NCBI RefSeq assembly: GCF_042653205.1
Contig: NZ_JBHSHY010000008.1
Span: 62,001-126,000 of the forward strand
DNA length: 64,000 nt
Direction: 5' to 3'
From: Paenibacillus_Z sp042653205
Lineage (GTDB): Bacteria > Bacillota > Bacilli > Paenibacillales > Paenibacillaceae
In this document: in pieces, positions 16,986 through 24,617 of the stretch
Numbering within the stretch: position 1 is the stretch's first letter
How the letters are laid out: every line of letters begins with the position of its first letter
Notes under the pieces: generated by a model
What the model was told of the DNA's origin: nothing
The model's database searches: none
Seen by the model: the letters and a program-made list of their open reading frames with translations, nothing else
Translations under genes and position numbers: made by a program

Positions 16986-17396
16986 ATGGGTGACGAAATT
17001 CGCAGGAATATGGCGCTCTTTCCGATCGGCATCGTGATGAAGCTGACCGACTTGACCGCCAGGCAGATCCGGTACTACGAGCAGCACGAGCTGATCGTAC
17101 CCGCCCGTACTTCCGGCAATCAGCGGTTGTTCTCATTTAACGACGTCGAACGGCTGCTGGAAATCAAATCGTTGATCGAAAAAGGCGTCAATATCGCCGG
17201 CATCAAGCAGGTCATGAATCCGGTCTCCAAGGAATCGGAGGACGCCACGGTCGTCAGCGAACTGTCGGAAGTGAAACGGCGCGAGCTTTCCGACGCGCAG
17301 CTGCACCGCCTGCTCAAACAGCAGCTGTTGGAGAAGAGACCGGGCAAGGCGTCTTTGATCCAAGGCCAGCTGTCCCGTTTCTATAACAAAAAGTAA
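16986..17396 (+). CDS. glnR: MerR-family nitrogen regulator GlnR
   Basis: GlnR represses glnRA and other nitrogen genes when glutamine is plentiful, through feedback-inhibited glutamine synthetase. The product is 136 residues from ATG 16986, 10 bases after GGAAGG. The winged-helix MerR domain contains LTARQIRYYEQHELI and FNDVERLLEIKSLI; the C-terminal segment is the region that senses glutamine synthetase in B. subtilis. It is first in the glnRA operon, with operators upstream. Confidence 0.95.
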   Translation: MGDEIRRNMALFPIGIVMKLTDLTARQIRYYEQHELIVPARTSGNQRLFSFNDVERLLEIKSLIEKGVNIAGIKQVMNPVSKESEDATVVSELSEVKRRELSDAQLHRLLKQQLLEKRPGKASLIQGQLSRFYNKK

Positions 17397-17452
17397 CGTC
17401 GCGCGACGCCGCAAGATTCGCACAATACTACGAAGACTGAGGAGATGATCCC

Positions 17453-18781
17453 GTGAGCTATACGAAAGATGACATTCGCCGCATCGCCCAGGAACAGAAC
17501 GTCCGTTTTATCCGTCTGCAGTTCACCGACTTGCTCGGCACGATCAAGAACGTCGAAATTCCGGTCAGCCAGCTGGATAAAGCGTTGGACAACAAAATGA
17601 TGTTCGACGGCTCGTCCATCGAGGGCTACGTACGTATCGAGGAATCCGACATGTACCTGTATCCGGATCTGGACACGTGGGTCGTCTTCCCATGGGTGGC
17701 CGAGGACCGCATCGCGCGCCTGATTTGCGATGTGTACATGCCGGACGGCACGCCGTTCGCCGGCGATCCGCGCGGCATTTTGAAGCGCGTGCTGAAAGAG
17801 GCGGAAGAGCTCGGCTTCACGTCGATGAACGTCGGTCCGGAACCGGAGTTCTTCCTGTTCAAGACGGACGCGAACGGCAATCCGACGACCGAGCTTAACG
17901 ACCAAGGCGGCTACTTCGACCTCGCGCCGATGGATCTCGGCGAGAACTGCCGCCGCGAGATCGTGCTGACGCTCGAAGAGATGGGTTTCGAGATCGAAGC
18001 GTCCCACCACGAAGTGGCGCCGGGCCAGCACGAGATCGACTTCAAATACGCGGACGCGGTCAAGGCGGCCGACCAAATCCAAACGTTCAAGCTCGTCGTC
18101 AAGACGATCGCCCGCCAGCACGGCCTGCACGCCTCGTTCATGCCGAAACCGCTGTTCGGCGTCAACGGCTCCGGGATGCACTGCCACCAGTCGCTGTTCC
18201 GCGGCAGCGAGAACGCGTTCTACGATGAAAGCGACAAGCTGGGGCTCAGCCAGACGGCGCGTTATTATATGGCCGGCGTCCTGCGGCACGCCCGCGCGTT
18301 CGCAGCGATCACGAACCCGACTGTCAACTCGTACAAGCGTCTGGTGCCTGGCTACGAAGCGCCATGCTACGTGGCATGGTCGGCGAGCAACCGCAGCCCG
18401 ATGATCCGTATTCCGGCTTCCCGCGGCGTCAGCACGCGCATCGAGGTGCGCAACCCGGATCCGGCGGCGAACCCGTATCTCGCGCTTGCTGTCATGCTGA
18501 AGGCCGGCCTCGACGGCATTCGCAATAAGCTGCCGCTGCCTGCGCCAACGGATCGCAACATCTACGTGATGACCGACGAAGAGCGGATCGACGAAGGCAT
18601 TCCGAGCTTGCCGGACGACCTGAAGGAAGCGCTGACGGAGCTGCTGCGCAGCGAAGTCATGGTCGACGCGCTGGGCGACCACGCGCTGGCGCACTTCTAC
18701 GAGCTGAAGGAAATCGAGTGGGACATGTACCGCACGCAAGTCCACGAGTGGGAAAGAGACCAGTACCTGTCGTTGTACTAA
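17453..18781 (+). CDS. glnA: Glutamine synthetase, type I
   Basis: Makes glutamine from glutamate, ammonia and ATP and is the main entry of ammonium. The product is 442 residues from GTG 17453, with GAGGAGAT at 17439-17446. Signature motifs are FDGSSIEGY near residue 60, the ATP-site KPLFGVNGSGMHCHQS, and NRSPMIRIP. The length and the lack of the tyrosine adenylylation loop fit the GSI-alpha form, which is controlled by feedback and by binding to GlnR/TnrA rather than by adenylylation. The gene is 56 bases after glnR and is followed by a strong terminator. Confidence 0.98.
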   Translation: MSYTKDDIRRIAQEQNVRFIRLQFTDLLGTIKNVEIPVSQLDKALDNKMMFDGSSIEGYVRIEESDMYLYPDLDTWVVFPWVAEDRIARLICDVYMPDGTPFAGDPRGILKRVLKEAEELGFTSMNVGPEPEFFLFKTDANGNPTTELNDQGGYFDLAPMDLGENCRREIVLTLEEMGFEIEASHHEVAPGQHEIDFKYADAVKAADQIQTFKLVVKTIARQHGLHASFMPKPLFGVNGSGMHCHQSLFRGSENAFYDESDKLGLSQTARYYMAGVLRHARAFAAITNPTVNSYKRLVPGYEAPCYVAWSASNRSPMIRIPASRGVSTRIEVRNPDPAANPYLALAVMLKAGLDGIRNKLPLPAPTDRNIYVMTDEERIDEGIPSLPDDLKEALTELLRSEVMVDALGDHALAHFYELKEIEWDMYRTQVHEWERDQYLSLY

Positions 18782-18805
18782 GTTTCACGCGAAGCAGAAC
18801 CGAAC

Positions 18806-18837
18806 CCTTTGGCGCCATTGGCGCCGAAGGTTTTTTT
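18806..18837 (+). terminator. Rho-independent terminator after glnA
   Basis: An 11-bp stem (18806-18816 with 18820-18830, one G-T pair) around a 3-base loop is followed by seven T residues. Confidence 0.93.
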
Positions 18838-18931
18838 GTCGTCGAAGGCACGTTGGGACCGGGATGAAGCTTAGCGCTTATACAGGACAAAGCTCTTCGA
18901 ACGGGAGAACCGCTCCCGATCGATCCTCCGC

Positions 18932-18959
18932 ACTGGGACGTTCGCGGCCGCATAGTATG
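18932..18959 (+). promoter_or_regulatory. Possible SigK-type promoter
   Basis: AC at 18932-18933, a 17-base spacer and CATAGTATG at 18951-18959 come close to the SigK consensus AC-N16/17-CATANNNTA. The motif is short, so chance occurrence is likely enough to keep confidence low. Confidence 0.3.
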
Positions 18960-18993
18960 CCCTATCCGAGTACGACGAAAGGGTGTGGCACCG

Positions 18994-19575
18994 ATGGCCG
19001 GGAAAACGAAGGCGAACGGCGGGGCGTTCAAGGTGAGCGGCTCGACGCTGTCACGCGTGGCTGCCGTCATGGTTCCCTTCTATACGAAAATCGCGACGAA
19101 CCGCTGCTTCGCACTGCGATGGTCGAAGGCGGTAAGGCGGGGCGATCTCAACACGCTGCTTCGGTTGTTCAAGTCGGTGACGACGTTTACGAAACGGGAC
19201 GGGTTCTCGACGAACGCGATCGGGTATTTCGTCGATATCGGATTCCCGGATCCGATCAGCACGTATACCAACGGCACGACGATTCCGCCTGGTTCGACGC
19301 AGTTCACGTTCTCGACGCCGATCCATCAAGCGATCGCGCGAGCCGTGCTGCCATTCTACCGGGCGCTCGCCCGATCGACAGCTTACGCGGCCGCGGTAGC
19401 GGCGGCGATTAACGGCAATCGGCTGGCGACGGTTCGCTGCCTCGTTCGACGAAAAGTGAAGACCGCGGCGCTCAAGTCGGTGCGGATCCGATTCTCCGGC
19501 GTCGAATTGAACTTTAAATACCGCAGCAGCCCGTTCACTTACCGTAACCTATTGTTCCGGGAATTAGGAGGTTAG
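18994..19575 (+). CDS. Uncharacterised protein
   Basis: Product of 193 residues from ATG 18994, chosen because AAAGGG lies 10 bases upstream; GTG 18985 is an alternative. I do not recognise the family. The protein is strongly basic (many Arg and Lys, few acidic residues), has no signal peptide, and contains a central Thr/Ser/Pro-rich loop (residues about 85-110) between two helical Arg/Ala-rich parts. It stands alone between the glnA terminator and the convergent lexA. A weak SigK-like motif upstream would make it a late sporulation gene, but that is inference. The reading frame is chosen over an overlapping one because of the ribosome site and protein-like composition. Confidence 0.6.
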   Translation: MAGKTKANGGAFKVSGSTLSRVAAVMVPFYTKIATNRCFALRWSKAVRRGDLNTLLRLFKSVTTFTKRDGFSTNAIGYFVDIGFPDPISTYTNGTTIPPGSTQFTFSTPIHQAIARAVLPFYRALARSTAYAAAVAAAINGNRLATVRCLVRRKVKTAALKSVRIRFSGVELNFKYRSSPFTYRNLLFRELGG

Positions 19576-19608
19576 GTGACATCTGCGATTCATGCGGGCA
19601 CCAAGCAC

Positions 19609-19653
19609 AAAAAAGGGGCAGCCGCCGCGCTCGTGAAAGCGGGAGGCTGCCCC
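19609..19653 (-). terminator. lexA terminator (minus strand)
   Basis: GGGGCAGCC at 19615-19623 pairs with GGCTGCCCC at 19645-19653; reading the minus strand the stem is followed by TTTTTT (19614-19609). It may also stop plus-strand transcripts less efficiently. Confidence 0.85.
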
Positions 19654-19668
19654 TTGCTTGTTAACCCA

Positions 19669-20289
19669 TTAATGGATGTCGCGGAAGAGTCCGATGACCT
19701 TGCCAAGAATGCTGACATTGCGGAGCCGAATCGGTTCCATCGTGGCGTTCTCTGGCTGCAGGCGGATATGATCCTTTTCTTTGTAGAAGGTTTTGACCGT
19801 GGCTTCGTCTTCTTCCGTCATGGCGACGACGATATCGCCGTTGTTCGCGTTCTGCTGCTGGCGGACGATGACGTAGTCGCCGTCGTGAATGCCCGCCTCG
19901 ATCATGCTCTCGCCGATGACATTCAGAATGAAGACCGTATCGTCGCCGACTTTGTCTGCCGGCAGCGGGAAGTAATCCTCGATGTTCTCCGTCGCGGTGA
20001 TCGGCACGCCGGCGGTAACCTTACCGACGACCGGCACTTTGGCGATCGCGAGCGGGAACGGAATCTCGTTGCCCTCGCCGTCCAGAATTTCGATCGCGCG
20101 CGGTTTGGTCGGGTCGCGCCGGATCAGGCCTTTCTTCTCCAGCCGGTCCAAGTGGCCATGAACGGTCGAGCTGGAAGCAAGTCCGACCGCTTCGCCGATC
20201 TCGCGCACGGAAGGGGGGTAACCTTTATCCCGGACTTCCGTCTTGATGAATTCTAGGATCGCCTGCTGGCGGGTTGAAAGTTTCGACAC
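19669..20289 (-). CDS. lexA: SOS repressor LexA
   Basis: LexA represses DNA damage genes and cleaves itself when RecA filaments form. The product is 206 residues from GTG at 20289-20287. That start is preferred because GGAG lies 7 bases before it and it gives an N-terminus like B. subtilis LexA; a GTG 9 bases upstream would sit on the ribosome site. The winged helix contains YPPSVREIGEAVGLASSSTVHGHL. The cleavage site Ala-Gly is in VTAGVP, the catalytic serine in GESM, and the lysine in ATVKTFYKE. It diverges from yneA across a region packed with LexA boxes. Confidence 0.97.
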   Translation of the reverse strand: MSKLSTRQQAILEFIKTEVRDKGYPPSVREIGEAVGLASSSTVHGHLDRLEKKGLIRRDPTKPRAIEILDGEGNEIPFPLAIAKVPVVGKVTAGVPITATENIEDYFPLPADKVGDDTVFILNVIGESMIEAGIHDGDYVIVRQQQNANNGDIVVAMTEEDEATVKTFYKEKDHIRLQPENATMEPIRLRNVSILGKVIGLFRDIH

Positions 20290-20321
20290 CGGAATCACTC
20301 CATAAGGTTCATTTGTGTAAA

Positions 20322-20350
20322 ATTATAGCACAGAACCGGAGTTCGTACAA
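20322..20350 (-). promoter_or_regulatory. lexA promoter with LexA box in the spacer
   Basis: On the minus strand, extended TGC-TATAAT has its -10 at 20327-20322, with TTGTAC 17 bases upstream at 20350-20345. A LexA box at 20332-20345 fills the spacer, fitting autorepression. Confidence 0.65.
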
Positions 20351-20465
20351 ACATAAGTTCGAGAAACACAGGTTCGCATCGAATGGCGAACAAATGTTCT
20401 AAAAAGTGATTGACGCCAAACGGATGTTCGTGTTAAGCTGAGTGCATAAACAGAACAAATGTTTG
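20332..20465. promoter_or_regulatory. Array of LexA (SOS) boxes between lexA and yneA
   Basis: Measured against CGAAC-N4-GTTCG, six sites occur: 20332-20345 (AGAAC..GTTCG), 20348-20361 (CAAAC..GTTCG), 20363-20376 (GAAAC..GTTCG), 20387-20400 (CGAAC..GTTCT), 20417-20430 (CAAAC..GTTCG) and 20452-20465 (AGAAC..GTTTG). Four have one mismatch and two (third and sixth) have two mismatches. The first lies in the lexA promoter and the fifth in the yneA promoter. Confidence 0.75.
20410..20439 (+). promoter_or_regulatory. yneA promoter candidate
   Basis: TTGACG at 20410-20415 and, after 18 bases, TAAGCT at 20434-20439 preceded by TGT (extended -10 form). The -10 is weak. A LexA box sits between the two elements. 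Confidence 0.5.
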
Positions 20466-20479
20466 GGGTGCTGATGATC

Positions 20480-20863
20480 ATGCAAACAATCTCGACATAC
20501 TCGACTGCTTATACCAATAAGAAACCCGCCGTTCGCAAAGCGAACGTATCGCGCAAGGAGCGCGCCATTGAACGGCTGTTGCTCCGTCTCGCCGCCGCCT
20601 CGCTGTTTTTCGTCCTGCTGTTCGTTGGGCTCACTTTAATGAAGGGACACGCGGACAGCGACCTTCCCGCCGTGCCGGCGGAAGGCGAGCAGACCATCGT
20701 TGTCGGAGCCGGCGATACGCTGTGGGACATCGCCAGCAGCGTGCGCAAGGAAGGCGAAGATATTCGCCGAACGGTCTACGATTTGCAGAAGCGGAACAAT
20801 TTAAGCTCCTCTTCCTTACGGGCTGGCCAGACGCTCATTATACCTGCGGAAGACCGGGAGTAG
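20480..20863 (+). CDS. yneA: Cell division suppressor YneA, LysM protein
   Basis: YneA is made during the SOS response and delays septation. The product is 127 residues from ATG 20480, 9 bases after GGGGTG; ATG 20474 is an alternative. A basic N-terminus is followed by one membrane segment (about residues 35-55) and a C-terminal LysM domain with GDTLWDIASSV and LRAGQTLIIP, which would bind peptidoglycan outside. Position beside lexA and the LexA boxes upstream fit B. subtilis. The recombinase gene yneB that follows in B. subtilis is absent here. Confidence 0.9.
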   Translation: MQTISTYSTAYTNKKPAVRKANVSRKERAIERLLLRLAAASLFFVLLFVGLTLMKGHADSDLPAVPAEGEQTIVVGAGDTLWDIASSVRKEGEDIRRTVYDLQKRNNLSSSSLRAGQTLIIPAEDRE

Positions 20864-20885
20864 CGCCGGGCATAAGCAGACGACG

Positions 20886-20913
20886 AAGACCGAACGCATT
20901 CGTTCGGTCTTTT
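20886..20913 (+). terminator. Terminator between yneA and ynzC
   Basis: AAGACCGAACG at 20886-20896 pairs with CGTTCGGTCTT at 20901-20911 around CATT, with further T residues. It separates yneA from ynzC. Confidence 0.85.
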
Positions 20914-21030
20914 CTTCCGTTCGGTGATGTCCAGCTCTGCGAGGAGGCTGCCTTGCCTTGACAATGACCGTTATAAAATGTCAAAGTAAAGGATGGGATA
21001 TTGCCCGAAGGACGAGAGGAGAAGACCTGC

Positions 21031-21225
21031 ATGGAGAAAATCATCGCTCGCATCAACGAGCTTTCCCGAAAGAATAAATCGGTCGGGCTGACGGCGGAGG
21101 AGCTTGCGGAACGCGACGAGCTGCGCCGCATCTACCTGGACAATTTCAAACGCAACTTCCGCAACCAGCTGGATACGATCAAGTGGGCGGAAGACGAAGA
21201 AAACGACGATTCCATCAAGCATTAA
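21031..21225 (+). CDS. ynzC: DUF896 small protein YnzC
   Basis: Protein of 64 residues from ATG 21031, after GAGAGGAG. The helical-hairpin DUF896 family is recognised by INELSRKNK, LTAEELAERD and YLDNFKRNFRNQLD. In B. subtilis ynzC lies in the yneA SOS operon, but here a terminator follows yneA, so ynzC probably has its own promoter; a TAAAAT (20974-20979) lies upstream with a poor -35. The function is unknown. Confidence 0.93.
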   Translation: MEKIIARINELSRKNKSVGLTAEELAERDELRRIYLDNFKRNFRNQLDTIKWAEDEENDDSIKH

Positions 21226-21251
21226 GCGAATATTCGAGGAGGGGTAACCGA

Positions 21252-22238
21252 ATGCGATATCGGCTATTGGGCCGCAGCGGTCTTGCGGTGTCGGAACTCT
21301 GCCTGGGCACGATGACGTTCGGCAACACGACGAGCGAAGCGGATTCCATCGCGATGGTCCATGATTTCCTGGACCGGGGCGGCAATTTCCTGGATACCGC
21401 GAACGTATACGTGCAGGGCAAGTCGGAGGAGATCGTCGGCAAAGCGATCAAGGGCCGGCGCGCGGAAACGGTGCTGGCGACGAAGGTCCGGTTCATGACA
21501 GGCGCGCACCCGAACAGCGGCGGCGTCTCGCGCAAGCATATCATGGACGCGGCGGAAGCAAGCCTGAAGCGGCTGGACACCGACTACATCGACCTCTATC
21601 AGGTGCATGTCTGGGACCACGCGACGCCGATCGAAGAGACGCTCCGCGCGCTGGACGACTTGATCACGGCGGGGAAAGTTCGCTACATCGGCTGCTCGAA
21701 TTTCTTCGCGTGGCAGCTGATGAAGTCGCTGGCCGTCAGCGACCGCGAGCGTTACGCCCGGTTCGTGTCGATTCAGCCGCAGTACAGTCTCGTAAGCCGC
21801 GAGATGGACCGCGAGATGATGTCCTTATGCCTGGAGGAGAACGTCGGCGTCATTCCGTGGGCGCCGCTCGGCGGTGGGTTCCTGACGGGCCGCTACACCC
21901 GCGAGGAACCGTCCAGCGGACGCTTGACCGCCAAGCAGGGCGAGAGCTCGTGGGCGCTGCGCGCGTCCGACAAAAACTTCGCCGTACTCGAGGCGGTGCA
22001 GTCCGCGGCAAAGGAATTGGGCAAGACGCCGGCGCAGGTCGCACTGGCCTGGCTGCTGCGGCGCGAAGGCATCACATCGCCGATCTTCGGGGCGAGCACG
22101 CTTGCGCAATACGAAGAGAACATGGGCGCGGCCGGCTGGACGATGCCGGACGAGATATGGAACGCCCTCGACGAAGCGAGTGCGCTTCCGAGCGAATATC
22201 CGAACCGGTTCATCGCCAAATTCGCCCGTCCGTTCTGA
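21252..22238 (+). CDS. Aldo/keto reductase
   Basis: NADPH-dependent oxidoreductase of the AKR superfamily, 328 residues from ATG 21252 right after AGGAGGGG. The TIM-barrel motifs GNFLDTANVY (catalytic Asp and Tyr), ATKVRF (catalytic Lys) and DLYQVHVWD (catalytic His) are present, as is the C-terminal cofactor segment GASTLAQYEEN. It resembles the YajO/Tas-like group; the physiological substrate cannot be told from sequence. It starts 26 bases after ynzC without an intervening terminator, so the two may be co-transcribed. Confidence 0.92.
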   Translation: MRYRLLGRSGLAVSELCLGTMTFGNTTSEADSIAMVHDFLDRGGNFLDTANVYVQGKSEEIVGKAIKGRRAETVLATKVRFMTGAHPNSGGVSRKHIMDAAEASLKRLDTDYIDLYQVHVWDHATPIEETLRALDDLITAGKVRYIGCSNFFAWQLMKSLAVSDRERYARFVSIQPQYSLVSREMDREMMSLCLEENVGVIPWAPLGGGFLTGRYTREEPSSGRLTAKQGESSWALRASDKNFAVLEAVQSAAKELGKTPAQVALAWLLRREGITSPIFGASTLAQYEENMGAAGWTMPDEIWNALDEASALPSEYPNRFIAKFARPF

Positions 22239-22307
22239 CCGTGCGTTTACATAGGAAGAAGCAAGTGAACGAGAGATGGGTTTGCATCATGTTGAGGGGG
22301 TTCATTC

Positions 22308-22832
22308 GTGTCCAGATCGTGGCAGCGTAAAGTGCAAAAAAACCAGGAATTAATCAACAAACAGCGAAAGAAGCGCGGAGAAGCCCCGTTAATGGCCGCC
22401 GCCAAGTCCGGAGGCGCGGCTGGGGTGGACACCTTTAAGGGACGCAGTTTTTTAATGCCGGCGTTCCTGCTGCTCTTCATTCTGTTCTACGTGATCGTGA
22501 CGGTCACGTCCGACGCGTTCAAGCAGGGCGATACGATGTTCTGGGTGACGATCGGGTGCTACGTGCTGCTCGCGGGTTTGTTCGTCCTGCGCCGCCCGTA
22601 TCTGGCGGTCGGCCGCGATTTCGTCCGTTCCCGCCGGTTCACGGGGGATCGCAACATCTACGTCAGCAACATCAAGGGTATCAACGCGCAGAAGGGCTAC
22701 ATCGTCATCGAGCAGCACAAGGGCGGCAACTGGGTGTTCTCCCGCGTCATGAACCGCTATCCGACGGAGCAAATGGCTTCGCGCTTGAAAGTCTTCGCGG
22801 AACAGAACGCAATTCCGTTTACCGAAAAATAA
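22308..22832 (+). CDS. Uncharacterised two-helix membrane protein
   Basis: Product of 174 residues from GTG 22308, 7 bases after GAGGGGG. A basic N-terminal part (residues 1-30, KVQKNQELINKQRKKRG) precedes two hydrophobic segments at about 48-66 and 77-93, then a soluble C-terminal domain of about 75 residues with a PH-like strand pattern. I believe similar proteins are common in Paenibacillus, but I know no function. It lies 24 bases before a HAD hydrolase gene and probably shares its transcript. Confidence 0.75.
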   Translation: MSRSWQRKVQKNQELINKQRKKRGEAPLMAAAKSGGAAGVDTFKGRSFLMPAFLLLFILFYVIVTVTSDAFKQGDTMFWVTIGCYVLLAGLFVLRRPYLAVGRDFVRSRRFTGDRNIYVSNIKGINAQKGYIVIEQHKGGNWVFSRVMNRYPTEQMASRLKVFAEQNAIPFTEK

Positions 22833-22856
22833 CCAGAGTGGAGTGCAACAGGAACC

Positions 22857-23642
22857 ATGGCCAAACAAGCAGTTTTGTTCGATCTGGACGATACGCTCCT
22901 ATGGGACGACCGCAGCGTGCAGGAAGCGTTCGACGCGACCTGCGCGGCGGCGGCGGCCCTTACCGGCGTCGACGCCAGAGCACTGGAGGAAGCCGTCCGC
23001 CGCGAAGCGCGTGCGCTCTATGAATCGTACGAGACGTTTCCGTTTACGAAAATGATCGGCATTAACCCTTTCGAAGGGTTGTGGGCGAACTTCCTGGAAG
23101 GTGAGCAGGAGGAGTTCCGCAAGCTTGGAGCGCTCGCGCCCGGTTACCGCAAGGACGCATGGACCCGCGGCCTGCAGGCGCTCGGCGTGAATGACGAAGC
23201 GCTAGGCGCCGAGCTGGCGGAGCAGTTCCCGGCGGAGCGGCGCAAACGGCCGTACGTGTACGAAGAGACGTTCGAGGTGCTTAACGAGTTGAAAGGGAAG
23301 TACAAGCTGCTGCTGCTGACGAACGGTTCGCCGGACCTGCAGCGCGAGAAGCTCGCCGGCGTGCCCGACATCGTCCCGTACTTCGACCATATCGTGATTT
23401 CGGGCGAGTTCGGCAAGGGCAAGCCGTCTGCGGACATTTTCCGTCATGCGCTGGAGCGGCTCGGCATCGAGCCAGAGCACGGCATCATGGTCGGCGACAA
23501 GCTGACGACCGACATTCTCGGCGCGAACACGATCGGCATGACCTCGGTGTGGGTCAATCGCCACGGCGCGACGCGCACGGACGACATCATCCCTACGCAT
23601 GAAATCAAGCATTTGTCGGAACTGCTGCCCCTGCTGGCGTAG
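22857..23642 (+). CDS. HAD-superfamily hydrolase
   Basis: Phosphatase-type HAD protein of 261 residues from ATG 22857. All four motifs are visible: I DLDDT (near residue 9), II LLTNG, III the lysine in GKGKPSADIF, and IV GDKLTTDILGA. The helical cap is of the C1 type, as in YsgA/YjjG-like nucleotidases and haloacid dehalogenase relatives. Small phosphorylated metabolites are likely substrates, but none can be named. A bidirectional terminator follows, facing mtnD. Confidence 0.9.
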   Translation: MAKQAVLFDLDDTLLWDDRSVQEAFDATCAAAAALTGVDARALEEAVRREARALYESYETFPFTKMIGINPFEGLWANFLEGEQEEFRKLGALAPGYRKDAWTRGLQALGVNDEALGAELAEQFPAERRKRPYVYEETFEVLNELKGKYKLLLLTNGSPDLQREKLAGVPDIVPYFDHIVISGEFGKGKPSADIFRHALERLGIEPEHGIMVGDKLTTDILGANTIGMTSVWVNRHGATRTDDIIPTHEIKHLSELLPLLA

Positions 23643-23757
23643 CCGTTCGCGGCCATCGGCCGGACTTCGGCAGGGATGCCGGAGCCGATAGCGAGACCTG
23701 CGGCAAGCAACCAACAGAATGCATTGAACAACATGCATTCAAAAGTATGCGGCCAGT

Positions 23758-23801
23758 AAAAAAAGAGACGCGTCGATGGCGATGGACGGGTCTCTTTTTT
23801 T
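23758..23801. terminator. Bidirectional terminator between HAD gene and mtnD
   Basis: Seven A, then GAGAC at 23765-23769 pairing with GTCTC at 23790-23794, an inner CGTC/GACG pair, then seven T. The symmetry serves both converging genes. Confidence 0.85.
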
Positions 23802-23848
23802 GCATGGTTGCGGTGGCTCGAGCCTAGGGCTCATAAGGAGCGGTGCGC

Positions 23849-24385
23849 TTACGCGAACGCCGGGTCTTCGACGTTGTGCGCAATCCAGCCGTCTTTCTCA
23901 ATGAACAGGCGGACGGCGATGATCTGGCGGCTGTCCATCAGCGTGAAGAAGTGGTTCTTGTTCTCCGGCACGGAAATGACATCGCCGGCTTCGAGCTCGA
24001 CGTCGAAGTAGCCCGTCTCCTCGTCGCCTTTAATGATGAAGATGCCGCGGCCGGATACGATGCCCCGAATTTCGTCTTCGGTATGCGTATGGATCTGCTC
24101 GAATTTCTTCAGCAGCTCTTCGATGTTCGGGGTGGCGTCGGAGAGGGAGATCACGTCCCAAATCTGATACCCGCGGCGGGCGGCGAGGTCGCGGATCTCG
24201 GCGTCGAACGTCGTCAGAATCGTCGCCTTCTCTTCGTCGCTCAGGACGAATTTGTCCTGCAGTTCGGCCGGGAGCTTGGAAGCGTCCCAGTGCTCGTACA
24301 GCACTTCCTGTTTGTCCAAAAACGCCCGGACGTTCGCTTCGCCGGTAATGCGTTCGTTCGTGTTGCGAATACGGATTTCTGCCAT
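23849..24385 (-). CDS. mtnD: Acireductone dioxygenase
   Basis: Converts acireductone to the keto-acid precursor of methionine (Fe form) in the methionine salvage pathway. The product is 178 residues from ATG at 24385-24383; longer in-frame starts are not preceded by a ribosome site. The cupin metal site reads HTHTEDE (His99, His101, Glu105), with a later histidine in NKNHFF. No other salvage genes are nearby, so the gene is isolated; it diverges from metH, which belongs to the same amino-acid pathway. Confidence 0.93.
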   Translation of the reverse strand: MAEIRIRNTNERITGEANVRAFLDKQEVLYEHWDASKLPAELQDKFVLSDEEKATILTTFDAEIRDLAARRGYQIWDVISLSDATPNIEELLKKFEQIHTHTEDEIRGIVSGRGIFIIKGDEETGYFDVELEAGDVISVPENKNHFFTLMDSRQIIAVRLFIEKDGWIAHNVEDPAFA

Positions 24386-24617
24386 GCGAATCCCTGCTTC
24401 CTTCAATAAGATCGTAATTCCGATATGAATAAGTATAGAACATATTCCGGGACCTGTCGACCGGCGCTGCGGAGGCTTTTCGATACGGATGAACATGCCT
24501 TTTCACCGGGGACGAATTCTGGTAGAGTATAGGGAAATGATTTTTTGAGCTGAACCTTGACCAGCCCTTGAACGAAGGTTCGGCGGCGAGCGGCAGCTTC
24601 GGAAGGGAAGTGCATCA

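Noticed and set aside
18864..19412. Alternative frame overlapping the uncharacterised gene at 18994
   Set aside because: It starts without a ribosome site, has a random-like composition and ends within the other gene.
24386..24617. SAM riboswitch upstream of metH
   Set aside because: The S-box core is not present; only an inverted repeat GAACCTT/AAGGTTC (24552-24581) without a T tract was found.
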